From assembly GCF_022539665.2 (NCBI RefSeq), contig NC_081339.1:9421367-9485366 (forward strand): a DNA stretch of 64,000 nucleotides, written 5' to 3'. The notes beneath the pieces are model-generated. The model ran no database searches. It had not been told where the DNA came from and saw only the letters and a program-made list of their open reading frames with translations. Of this stretch, positions 32,979-45,076 are shown piece after piece. This DNA comes from Daphnia carinata. Lineage: Eukaryota; Arthropoda; Branchiopoda; Diplostraca; Daphniidae. How positions within the stretch are numbered: position 1 is the stretch's first letter; every line of letters starts with the position of its first letter. Made by a program: the position numbers and the translations under genes.

Positions 32979-35900
32979 ATATTCACCTGGAGTCCTAGAA
33001 GTGATCGAGAGATAGCGACAGACCGGTATGCCATTTCACACCTCCATTTAAAGAATACTGGAAGAGTAATATTCCTTGGTTTGGACTATTTGGCACTTGT
33101 CCACAGCCAGATCTCAAATGAAACTGGATGACAGTTCCTTGATACAGGTCCAGCTCACGTGTTTCAGCATAACGACCGCACGACTTTTCCCCAATTTTAA
33201 CAATTAGTATAACAAACAATACACAAAGATGTTCTTTGGTAACAGGCACAAACGACTTACATCGTGAAAATGAAGGGCTGGTCCGGAGTCACGAGTTCCG
33301 CAGAGAGACGATACTGACCGCCATTAATTCTGCACCACACGCTTGAGTTCCAGCCATTACTGAACGTCTCCCGTACGCTTGACAAAAGTTCAGTTGAAGA
33401 TATTTCGCAATTGCCTCCTACAAAACAAACAATAAAAAATCTTTTGCGCAATACTGGTTGACATTTTCGCCAAACTAACCAGTCCAGTTGGGATCACATT
33501 GGCAGGATCCTTCCCAACAACGCCCTCGTCCGTTGCAATGACCACAGGAAGCTCCGACACATAAACCCAATGTACAGACCAATCGATTGATTCGTCATCG
33601 CTTGTCCATCGCAAACGCACCACTCTGCCGTTTTGACAATGAAATGTTAACGATGTAATTGCTATTTGACCAGCAGTTGGCTGGTGTTGCGCAATAGATG
33701 GTAAAATACAGTCATTTATAATACCCTTTGTTGAGTGGGATAGGCGCTGTTATGGCACGTCGGTAACCGGTGACTTGCGATAAAAGCTCTGAATGAAATT
33801 CAAAAGCGTCACAATCGACTGCTTCTCCAGGTAGGCATTCATCAGGTAGATTTCGCCAGACCAGTCCACAATTACCAGAATATTCTAATCGCACCTGCAT
33901 AGCATCGCAACGACTATTGTAAATTGAGGATTAGCATTGCGGAGCCAACAAAAGCCACGCTTACGGCTGCAAGAATTGGGATGATCACATCCTGATGAAA
34001 TAGCGTATTGCAAAAACATCTGATCCAATATACTAATATCCTTTATCCTTCGTTATGACCATACTTTTCCCGTTTGGATCTGTTAGTTGAAATGATAAAA
34101 AATAAATCCAAAGAATCAATGCATTCAATAAATTTAACCATACTAGTAAAATGAAGAGTCGAATTAGATGAACCCCAAGGTGGTTCCAATGAACCTCCGG
34201 AAATGAAGAGCCAATTATCCTTTGTCGTTTCTAATGATGTGAATTCATCTTCAATGGCACTCTTGGCGTAAAATTCGCCTCCAACGTAAAACTGGTGTTA
34301 CACTTTATCTCGCTTATTCACCTATTTCTTTGAGAGCACACCGATATTTTGACCATTCCTCGTCTACAGATCACACGGTATGCAGATTTCCATTATTTCC
34401 ACCAAGTTCAGACCATTTCAGTCTGGGTCCTAGCCTCAGCGCTCGTCTAGGAAGAGGCACTTGGCGAAGTTGTTGAGATGACAGGCCATTTAGAGGAATA
34501 ACTTCAAAAGTAGTCCACTCAATTCCACCATTAATGGAATATTCGACATTGACGAAAATCTCGTCGTCGGACAGTGCTGAATCCGACGAGTCAAGATGAA
34601 ACTGGACAAAACTATAAAGAATTTGAGTTATTATCTAATGATTGGCGCAATATAATTTTTGGCATTTTTTTTCTTCTTTACTTTGCATTCGATAAATCGA
34701 GCTCGCGCGTTTCCAACATTCTGACTCCTAAACGATCCAATACGAAAGCTCCTCCTATGCCAATTTTACTCGAGGGTTGAGCTCTTAGTTCTCCACCTAT
34801 CCGAAGCAGCCATAGCGAGTTCTCTGGAGCATCATCTACGAACACGAGAAAGAAAACATCAAAAAATAATTTTATTTAAAAAACATTGATCCATTTTTGG
34901 TTCTTACCTTGGGCAAACGACTCGTGAATGTTTTGAGGGTTCAGCGTGAAAATTTTTACCGTTTCGCACGCCTCGCCTTGGTAACCCTCGTAAACATTCG
35001 CAGGATCCTTCGACTGTACATCTTCCATGTCCGTTGCAAAGTTCCGGGCATTGCGGACTCAAGATAACGTTTCGTATGGCCCGTTGAGGAGCCAGATGCC
35101 CGTCTGTCCTGTTTCAAAATCCCTGATACCATCGGAATCGAATTGCGGTCTGCAATCCAAGAAAGTTAATATTACTGTAAGATACATTTTGATTGTTGGA
35201 GGGGTACGCTAAAGTAGATTTTGGTGACTCACTTGCTTGTCTCCAAATGCGAAAGCATTATAGTTTCCCTTTTCCATGCATTGGTTGTTTTCGAAGAATA
35301 AACTGTGGATGGTTGATGTGGCATTCGGTCGTAAGGATTTCGACCAGAATCGTTTACCACCAAATGCCAATGGCGCCCTCCGTCAATGGAATAGTCTAGC
35401 CGAACACGGTGTTCTAAGCTAAGATCGGTTGTTCCACATCCAACGTTAACCTAAAAATTGTACTCTTCAGTTATAATATGGATTTGAGTTTAACCGAATC
35501 TGATAGGTAACGTGCCTCAAACTGAAGAACAGTTTCGGATGTAATCATGAAATCTCCCGTAAACGCTTGTTGCTCTCCTAGTTCACCTTGAAAAACTAAC
35601 ACATCATCTCTGGATGAAACGAAAATGCCAATATTAAACGAAAAGGTACATAAAATGGCAAATAATTTCTTATTAAGAATTGGTGAAGACCTGGAACAAA
35701 ACGAGTGAAGTTGGCCACCGAACCAAGTTAGCTAAAAAGAATCTTGATCGTTGAGTTGTCGAGAGTCGTTAGTTAGAATTATACCCAATGGCATTGTGCT
35801 ATGAAGAACCAAGTCGTCAATAGCCCAAGTATCCAAACCTTCACCTATTAATTACAAGTTTCAGGGTCATAACAAAATGATGTACAGTATGTAAAAGCAA

Positions 35901-36346
35901 CTTGTGTTATACCAGCGTGAACAGGTTGCCCCAGACGCAGCCGTGCACAATTTGTAAGATCTGGAATCCGCATTAGGTTGACAATCACGAGGTGGGGCTC
36001 GTGCTGGGTGAGTATTTTGATTTCCTTTTTACGTGCGTAAGGCGCATTAATAGACGTTAAGAAACCCTAGACATAATATTACTAACAAATTTACTGTTTA
36101 GCTTAGCCTTAAATTTTACCTGAATGAGAATAAAAGTAATACCGCCGTTAACAGAGTACTGCCAAAGGAATCGCTGATGTAACGGTTCTAGTGAGTTGAC
36201 GTAGCTTTCAGCTTCGGCCCAGCAATCGAATTTGATAGTCATTTGGGCATAAGATGCTAATGTTAGGTCCAAGTCTATTGATTCAAAGTGGCGAAGGCCG
36301 TCCTGTGCAGATAAGTAACACACGACAAGGTTGAAAGATTGGAATT

Positions 36347-36786
36347 TCAATTTTGCACCACTACACAAGTCTTTTGTGGACCTTGTGGGAGCATAGCAGC
36401 AGGGACTGTCATTAATACTCCACATCCAGTAGATAGATCTCCACCAGAAAGGCGGGCTAAGTTGGAATCTTTGTCGAAATGGCTCAGAAGGCCTCGAGGA
36501 AGAGGATTGATTGGGACACAATCAACATTACCGTATGCTGCATCGCAACTGTAACATAAACACAAGTAATAAATTCGTCATTTTCAACTAAAGCTTGTAA
36601 AATTAAATATTCAAAGGCGTACTCGCATTGCCCATTCTGGCATGTTCCATGGCCAGAACACATCCACGGACATGTACCACCGATATAGACTCGCGCAACA
36701 CCCCACACCATCGGTCCACGGTCTTGTCCATTTTCGCTGATCCAGCAGAATCGTGTCGATCCCATTCTATATGAGATGAGAAACAT
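36347..36786 (-). other. Reelin EGF module with preserved intron
   Basis: The exon ending near 36,630 reads YIGGTCPWMCSGHGTCQNGQ C. A GTACGC donor and a TTACAG acceptor remove a short intron, giving GQCDCDAAYGNVDC, which completes the EGF module in frame. The next exon carries RLSGGDLSTGCGVLM, the GG-GCG signature at the start of a reelin B subrepeat. The exact splicing supports descent from a functional reelin gene. Confidence 0.72.
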
Positions 36787-39700
36787 TAGTTTTCAGTTTA
36801 TTGCTAATCCAACTTGTGTTTTTTAGTCTTACATGGAGCGTCTGGGTAGATGTACGGTAATCCGAGTGGAATTATTCTTGCTATTTATTAAATATCTACT
36901 AGGCGGATGGAGGTATTCACATTGTTGGCTCAGTTGATACAAACTGTAACATTCCTCTTCGACCATATTCCAGCGGCGACCCATATCTGTCGAATATTCA
37001 AAACGGACCTCTGCTGTTCCTGAATGAATGCCTACTGGTAATATTGGCTGGAACTGAACAAAGGTCGCTAATTTCCATGTCCCATGTTTCCGCATACGAC
37101 AATGAAAATCCATCTTCCAAACCAGCTTGTCCCAGTAATGTGTCGTCAGGATCAAGCTGTTCACGAAATATCAAGCCCTGCCCTCCCATCCAACCCATAA
37201 TTGTTCCATCGGTGCTATTAACAATATCAGCCATGTCGTTCAATTGTTGGTCTTCGACAGGTTCATCCGATTGAATCTCATATTCGGAAAGGATTGGGTT
37301 CCTAAGTTCAAGTTGACCAATACATCGTCCAAGTACCACTGAAGCCTATCTGTGTCATGGAACCATAAATCAGTATAGCACAGCATCAGTAGCAGTATAG
37401 CACCTTATAAACTAAATGTGACAATGAATACCTTGATGATTGGCGTTCGGATAGGTAAGTTGCCACCATCTAACAATAGTTCTGGCGAAATCGGGTAAAT
37501 TACAGCCTAGCCTTATTTCGTCGACTTCCGTGTTCAAAGGCCAGGCTTCCAACACGTTCCAGGTCAGTCCATTATCGTTACTATAGTTGAGAACAAGAAG
37601 GCTAGCAGCGGGAATCTCTGTGGACAACAATTTATGTTTCGCAGCCAGACAACAGCTTTCTATGTAAATGGGTAAGCTTGTTACAGGAGGGTGAACTGCA
37701 ACATCCTGTCCCGGATGCAATTCATGATATTAACTTAATATCATTATTTCAGCCACATTTGTGCGAAAAATTACCTCAAATTCCTGGTGTCGATTTCTAT
37801 TGTTTGCAACGAACGTGGTCCTCGGCCTTCGAAGAAGACCACACCATCAGTGGAGCCATCTGATCCAGCCATGGGCATCTGACGTTAATTGGATTCGAAT
37901 CACTTGAGTTGATTCTTCTTTTGTCTGCTGTGGTTGAATAAGTTTAAGCAGAGACCACGTAATGCCTCCGTTACAAGAAGAATGTACGTACGTAAATGAT
38001 TTCTAGTGGCCTGTCAGGTCCTGGACAGTGATGTCGATGTTGACGTCTAGGCCCATTCATTCTAATGGCGAATCGTAAAACGTGACTTTCACTTGTGTTG
38101 AGATCAAATGTCACCAGTTGTCGATCACCAGACTAATCAAAGATGGCCGCCATACCAGCTCCAACTTGAACACATCTTGTACCCAATTTCTCTCCAGTAA
38201 ATCGAGCAAATTTGATCTTAAGATCAGCAGCGTCTTGTTGAAATTCTCCCGAAAAATGGATGGAAGTGGCTGTGCGGGAAATCGGTACCATTCGCCGTGG
38301 TATCCATCATCACAAGTAGATCAGTGACCTTTCTCTACACAAGTCCCAGGACCACTGCAGCCCAAATAACAGTCTTCAAGATAAATGTCATCCAATGCCC
38401 AGTGTCTACGGATGTCAATTTTAGACAAACCACGACCGTTTTGGATGAAACGAAAACGCACAGGATCGGCAAAAGAAGCAAATGGAAACGGAAGTGTGAT
38501 ACGTTCCCACGGATGTGCTGTCATCTATGACTAGACCATGTCGTCTAGAAATCATGAGTATTTATTTAAACTCATCTTCTCGTTTAAGAATAAGAGGTTG
38601 ATCACCTGGATTACGTTAGAAGAAGCACCGATGCATGTTGGAGGTAAACAGAGACCATGAAGATTGTTCCAGTTGCTTCCATAATCGTTTGAATATTGCA
38701 CCATGACACGGAAAGCGTCGTTTTCTTTCAAGGGCAAACTGACCGACGTGTTGGCATTTTTTTTCAGGTAAATCGCAGGCCATATTCAAACGAAATTGAA
38801 GCATGTATTGAATGGGTGATGGAAGCGCTGGATGCAAAAGAATGTCATTCACGGGCCAAAGTGAGGCTTCTTCGTTGGAGAGATTTTCACCCAACAACTA
38901 CCAGCAAATCCTTGCATCTTTTTCTTGTGCTTCACTTGGTATTGCAAGTGAAGGCTTAACAGGTACCTTCAGAATTAATTAATGGCAGCTGTATAATTTA
39001 TTATTGAATCATGTAATTAATTTATTTATTATACTTTTTCAAGGAAAAGTCCAGACAGAATGGTGACGAGCCTCATTTTACTGCCATCATTACATTCCAT
39101 CCATACATTCAACTTGGATGGAAAACGTTGGGAAGTCTTTTTAGTGGGCTTGGTATTTTTGGTTTATTTTTTGCATGGATTAGATGGCTCAAGATGAAAT
39201 CGTAGGTTACCAGCTGAAGACAAATCCAACTGGGAAGAACAAGCCGAAAAAAAAAGAGCTGTCGAATGTTTGCTGAAGAACCAAATGTCTTGAATCACTT
39301 TTACAGTTGGCTTCAACCCGTGCGTTCTGAAATTGGCAACTATGAAACATGTTATAAATTATTTTTTATCCTGTGGCATTGTTAAAAATCGAAGTACTGC
39401 TCGTCCGGAAAAAGTGGATTGAAATCAAGTCTCCATAAATTTGGTCAGACCTTGGGCTAGACATAAGCTGAAAATTTCTGGTCGATGCCCAAATTGGGGC
39501 CGATATGGTTGTAATTGAACATGAGCGCTTGCACCTGTACTCCTTTTACAACCACTCTGCATTTCGTGCGAGACGTGTTGGCAAATAAGGTACCGTAAGA
39601 TGTTATAAATCAATGTGAAAGTAATACATGTATCTATCCGCCAGGCAAGGATAGCCAATCGGCTGTGCTGAGAGGGTCGAAGTCAGTATGTAATTCTAGA

Positions 39701-41069
39701 GGTCGATCGTCAGCTGTTTTGATTACAGCCACATCGTCAATTGCAAAGCATACATGGCTATCTTCACCGGGCAATTGGACGGACCACCGGGCAGTTGGAC
39801 GGACCACCGGACACACGTTTCCAGTTGCCGGATTGCCGACGACAACGGTATCACATAGGAAGCCGATTCACTGTTCCCCGATAAGCTAACAACAGAGAGA
39901 CGATCTAAAGCTGTCGCTGCATAGGTAATAAACGCAAGAATTACCTGGTAATAGTTCGAAACGGAGACCAGTTAGAGCACGCTGTGTCATAAGGTGAGAT
40001 TAATCGACCATAAAATATGGTAATGTTAGCGTTGAAACTCGTTGTGATTGTTGTGTTTTGCTTTTCAGCTGAGTCGGACGTCTGACCGATTGGGAACTGA
40101 AGAGTTCCAGCGCTGGGCAAACTTAACGCGACGCTGGACAATTGAAGGACAGTTGCAGTTGAATGATCTTCGTTGATTGAAGACATTTCCTCCATTCTGC
40201 AGCATAGCGTAGCCGAAAGTCCATGAAAAATTGGTTGACAACTATTGCTGACATGAAATCCTTCGGATTCACTCCTAATTCGCGAGAATTATATGCAGAT
40301 TTATTTGCCTCATTCCGTTTGCAGTATAGGAGTAAATTTCCAACATAAATTTAGTTGTTCCATAGAGATGGAGAGAAATGGGTCCGGTTTCGAAATCGTC
40401 TCGGAAAATAACGCCTCCCTTCTGGTTGACGCCTGATAACGTCACGCTCTCGGCTTCAAGTTCGTCTAGCAACGTGATAACGTTAAATTTTTTTCAAATT
40501 TCATATACTCTACAAGGAATAACGTCAATTTTGCGTGCCACAATACTAGTTGCTGGACATAGGTGATAAATCCGCTGGACCTTCAATACAAGGGTTTCTT
40601 GTCTTGTAAACGTTCCTCTAAGTAAACGCGAAACCGTAAGAATGAAATAATGTAGTCACGCTAACTACGGCTAATAATAGTTCGGCAAATGTGTGAATTT
40701 GACAAAAGTGTTATAGTGAAATGTTAAAATCAGGTACGCGAAATGAACGCAGCCCATGTCTTCGGGTGGTGCCATCCAACGGAATTCGATTCTCCGTTCG
40801 TCCGTCGGTTGCCGTTTTGCATACGAGTGCAAAATTGTGCACATTTTCCGCTGCCGGTACTACGTGGCAAAAAAAAAAAAAACGAGAAAATGTGTCGTAG
40901 ATTTGATAGGATAAACTGAAACTGGTTCGTTTACTTGTTTGCCGGCCGAGCCACTCGTAGTAGAATAGACTCCCTTGATAAGCGCTGAATCGAAATCTTC
41001 AGTCAATCGCACAGTGACTACGCGAAACGAGATCACAATTACAACAAGCAATATTATGCAATACACCAA

Positions 41070-42369
41070 TATGAAAAACTGAAACTTTTGGGAGTATACA
41101 AAAAAAAATTGTATGAAGTGCCTTGTGACAAAAAAAGGTGCTTAAAAGAATGCTGTCGATAAAAGCAAATCTTATTTTACCTTTATACACTTGGCCACCG
41201 GTGTAAAACCGTGGATTTCCGGACGGTCCTACCTGAGCTATTTGCGTTGTCGGTTGGCTTGCATCCCAAACGTCTGGCTACCGGGCAAACTGTTTGCGGG
41301 AAGAAAAACGGTGATGAATCAACAGCGTTGGATTGTTGGCTGTTGATTCTGTTCGAGACCTAACAAAATAAAAACCAACAAGCTAAGGCTTCGATATATT
41401 GCCGTCATAGCTGTAGCCGACGGCTCTGCGTAAACCGCAGATATATTCGAACCAAATGTTTGACTCAACTTCTGAAACACGAATAACACTGAACAGCATT
41501 CATAGGAGTTTATTTGGTACAATGTTATTCATGAAAATAATTTCTTGGTAGTCGGGACTGATATAAATTAGGAGGGCGGATAAGTGTTTTATCCGATATC
41601 TGGGGGTCCAGTCCCTACCGGTTAATGGAGTTGTCTAATAGGATTGATCGGTTAAAGTAAAACTAACCTTTGACTCTTCCGTCGGAGCGGCTCTCAAATG
41701 TCGGCTGGTACGCACACCCAAATATTACGATTCAATAAGCATTCTTTCAACACAGAGAATTCTGTTGAAAAGGTAATGTCTTTGGTTTGAATGAAATCCA
41801 GTGTTATCAGGAATGTTGGTAAATTTCAACATTCGATGATGGCTTATGGCAAGCTTAGTGTACCCATAGGTATGCTTTATTACGGTACCGTCTGGACAAG
41901 TGTCTGTGCTCTCGTTACAGGCCCTAGACGTTTTTCCTTAGATGTGCACATCAACTCTTATATACTGAAAATTTGGGGCCTAAACACCGTTAGTAACGTG
42001 AGAAGAGGACGTGGTTTTCTGGCGCATATGATAAGTGACGTAATGCATTACTTAACTGTACAATATTTAGTGCTCCAGAAATAATGCACATAGCCGAAGC
42101 TTCACAGGCAATGCCCGCGCCTTTCAACCTTAAGTGTTAAGCGCTAAAAACTTGAGAAGATAACACATTAGATTAGCAATACAATTCTATCATGTTTCAG
42201 GGGCAAATGCTACGTTCATGTCGAGTATACGGATTTCCGCCTTAGGGTCCTTCTGAAGAGAAAAAGAACAGAACACGAGCACGCATTGAAACGCTAGATG
42301 GCGCTCAAAAATAATCGGAAAAACAATCGCTAATTTAGAGCAAAATTTGAGCCATAATTAAATAAAAAT
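41070..42369. other. Intergenic stretch, no feature supported
   Basis: AT-rich sequence upstream of the reelin-like start. The longest open frame (97 codons, plus strand, 41,791-42,084) has no recognisable domain and no supporting splice or codon signal. A GCCATCTAGCG word lies on the minus strand at 42,292-42,304 within CGCTAGATGGCGC. Confidence 0.5.
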
Positions 42370-43052
42370 TGCAAGCGTTCAGTTATATTGGAGACGTAGT
42401 ATTTGAGGGTATTTTCACGCTCGAGAAGACGAACCGCCTTTGCTTGCATGAATGATCAACTTTACTTTGTTTGAATAGAAAACCTTCCATAGTTCCGCGA
42501 GTACATCGCTATTTTTCGGCATGAATAAATTCTTCCCTTTGGTATTTGGCCCTAATCCATTGTTCTCTAAGAATCCTGTTATCAATTAAAAATTAGCTAA
42601 CCTGAGTAAAAAGCAGAAAGATTTTTCTTACTGTGGATCATTTTCTGAAGGTCTGTAACACACCGGTACTGTTCCTCATATTTCCTTTTGGCAACAATAT
42701 TTACCACTTCTTCTAAATGTTTTATTTGGGATTCTTCCCATTTGTCTAATCTCAGGTGCTTTATCTTGGATATATGGGTTCCCAAGGTACGATGGATCCC
42801 AGCAACTGTGTAATAAAACAGTTTTTACAATTTTACAAACCTTATTACTTGCTGCAAACCTGAACGTAAAGAAATACTCCAATATTGAAAGATGCACATT
42901 CTGCCACTGCATTAAAAAATAGTAGTCAGGAAGTTGTTTCAGTGGTTGAAACTGGTTATTTCAAACTGGCCTTGACAATTACAGTCAGCACAAACACTGT
43001 TACCAGCTTTGTTTACTAACTCCAGAACTCATCTCCCATTGCTGTCAGCCAT
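42370..43052 (-). pseudogene. ADAP: ADAP (centaurin-alpha) ArfGAP copy, 5' portion
   Basis: ADAP proteins pair an ArfGAP zinc-finger domain with two PH domains and act on Arf6 and phosphoinositides. The minus strand gives MADSNGR, a TGA stop (43,029-43,031), then VLELVNKAGNSVCADC. Exon 2 reads ECASFNIGVFLYV, where the family has W in place of the first C. Exon 3 (42,632-42,805) reads AGIHRTLGTHISKIKHLRLD then WEESQIKHL, and after a one-base frame change VPVCYRPSENDP up to a GTAAG donor. Exon 4 (right edge 42,575) reads LREQWIRAKYQREEFIHAEK, a TAG stop (42,509-42,511), then EGFLFKQSK and, after another frame change, LLERENTLKYY, the start of the first PH domain. The LREQWIRAKY segment and PH start favour ADAP over SMAP or ACAP. 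Lesions in almost every exon make this a pseudogene; the rest of the PH domains is absent. Confidence 0.85.
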
Positions 43053-44828
43053 TTTTCAGCAACATGAACAACAACACTAACATGAATTTGGTGAAAATAT
43101 AGATGGTGATGCAATACCCTAGAATACCCTGGGCTATTCGTTATTATAACAAATGACGTGGTGTAATCATCGGAAACAATCGATTTGTTCTTTCTGGTGT
43201 ATGCGTCGTCACCACACCAACAACCACAATTGCCGCGTCAACTGAGATATCCATATTCGGTGGAAAGACTAACGGAAACGGGGATCGTTTCGTACTTCGT
43301 TCTACTTCGTTCACATATACACGGTCACACTATTTATTATTCTTGAGATGGCAACCTGAGGACGTCAAAGTCAGATGCATCAGTGCGTCTGCAAAGTTAA
43401 GGGTTTGTTGACAGAGGGTCCCAAAGCCACTCCTCTACCTATGGGCGTGCTTATCGTACTCTGGGCGGTACTTGAAGAAACTCGGGAAAAAAAATTACCT
43501 ATTAGTACATTACATTCATCAGAAAGTTATTAGTTTTTAAATTTCAATTAACGGTAAGTTAAAACATAATGTTTTGTAAACTTCAACAATCAACAAGTAT
43601 ATTAAGTTGGCCGGTATATCTCAAAGTTTCAGAACACAGCGAAGAAATGGGGGTTGGGGGGATTCACCTATAAAGGACCCAATGTCAAGGTGACCATAGC
43701 ATTATAATATTACACGGAAAGCAACAGGAATTGCTTATATTTTTTTTCTTGTTGTCCTGACATGAAGCGTCAGGTTTTATTTGGGCGTTGCCGCATTGCA
43801 TAGTTTGCCCAGTTGGTGGGTTGCCTGCCGGTGTCGTCTACTTTGCCGTTGAGTCCTTATATGGATTGTGCATGATATAACGGAATGGTGCACTATAAAG
43901 AGGAACGAGATATCTAAGCAAGGATAGTTAAGGATTCGCGATTCAAACCTTTTGTTACAATATCAGACAAATCATGTTTCCTATATCTATGTCTAAGTCT
44001 AAGTAACATCCCCTTGGTTACGCTGTTAACTAGAAACATGTTCACCTGTAACCGTTTTTTAAGATAAGGTTTAATTAATTTCAACAATCATACCTTGATA
44101 CGTGAAATGGGGTAGTTATATTTCTCAGGAACAGTCCGTGATTTCGTTGTTGAATGGAATGCTTAACCCCACCACCTTATCAGTTTTCTGTAAACGAAAA
44201 TGAGGTGTTTCATGCCCACGGGGAGCGACGAAAAACTTTATTCTTGATGCAATGAAAAAGATTGTAAAAAAATGCAGAGTAATGTAGACGTGATGCGAAT
44301 AGAATTGCCGCCTTGTTTTCCACACGATGCAGTAAACGGTGGGCGTGAGAAGAGTTGTTTAGTCGAGATTCATGTTGAAGACCTGCGCGTACTGATCTTT
44401 GAATAAAAAATCGTAGATCAGACTTGTTCATTTGATTTTCACAATCTTGTGGCATTCGATTTTTGAATTTTTCTTGGTTCCTGTCAAATTTTTAATTATT
44501 AAACCTAGAGCAAGTTACGTCTAGTACAATCACCAGGTCAACGCAATGGGAAGTTGTAAAAATAGTTAAATTATTTTTGTTTATTTAGGCTATTCCCAAA
44601 AACGAATTGAAATCGTGTTTCATAAGCCACATTGCTTTCACTGGTAACCCTATGTGGTAGGACCATTGAAACTCTTCTTACAAAGTAGACTTGTGCGTTT
44701 AGTTCCTTCCCCTCGGTCTTCCTTTTTTAATTTTTTTAATTTATTTGTTTCCCACTTAAGCATTTCTGATGACTATTACCTGCTACTTTGTATACGTTAA
44801 CTTGCGAGCTAACAAAGCCATTTCCCAA
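43053..44828. other. Intergenic stretch, nothing recognised
   Basis: No open frame with a recognisable domain, no tRNA and no long repeat seen. Short minus-strand frames at 44,125-44,455 show only basic, low-information sequence and are left unannotated. Confidence 0.45.
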
Positions 44829-44945
44829 AGTAGTCAGACTTTGAAAACGTATTTTGTTTCGAGCAATCGTAATTATCTCAATTTTTTAAACTTTAAGTAG
44901 TCAGACTTTGAAAACGTATTTTGTTTCGAGCAATCGTAATTATCT
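44829..44945 (+). repeat. 66-bp tandem duplication
   Basis: A segment beginning AAGTAGTCAGACTTTGAAAA and ending CGTAATTATCT occurs twice in direct orientation with starts near 44,829 and 44,895, an offset of 66 bp. The copies are essentially identical over about 50 bp, so the duplication is recent. It lies downstream of the retropepsin-like gene. Confidence 0.85.
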
Positions 44946-45076
44946 ACTAAGAACTGAAACACTAGAATTCGTTGGAAGCATTTTTTAAAACATTTTACAT
45001 CCAAGTTATTTACCGAAATGACAAATCGAATGAAAATAGAAGCTGGAGAGGTATAACCATGAAAATGTAAGGATGC

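Larger units (their letters stand above)
30365..41069 (-). pseudogene. RELN: Reelin-like multi-exon gene copy
   Basis: Reelin is a secreted glycoprotein with a Reeler domain and repeats, each made of an A and a B subrepeat around an EGF module. The minus strand shows these in order. A likely start at 41,069 has a hydrophobic signal peptide (MVYCIILLVVIVISF). A Reeler-end-like FRWMAPPEDMGCVHF lies at 40,741-40,795. Subrepeats with Asp-box words (SNDNGLTW near 37,560, STDMGRRW near 36,980, SVNGGITF near 36,150, SYDHGITW near 32,390) follow. At least five EGF modules are seen, near 38,340, 36,660, 35,000, 33,520 and 30,570. Several junctions have clean GT/AG introns. A TGA at 38,321-38,323 inside an EGF module and many frame changes argue for a pseudogene. 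Its 3' end runs straight into CYFIP sequence at about 30,365. Far fewer repeats are readable than the eight of vertebrate reelin. Confidence 0.8.

Noticed and set aside
41791-42084. 97-codon plus-strand open frame
   Set aside because: No domain, no splice context and no codon evidence; length is within chance for AT-rich DNA.
44125-44455. Overlapping 66- and 81-codon minus-strand frames
   Set aside because: No recognisable domain; two overlapping frames of similar length suggest chance.
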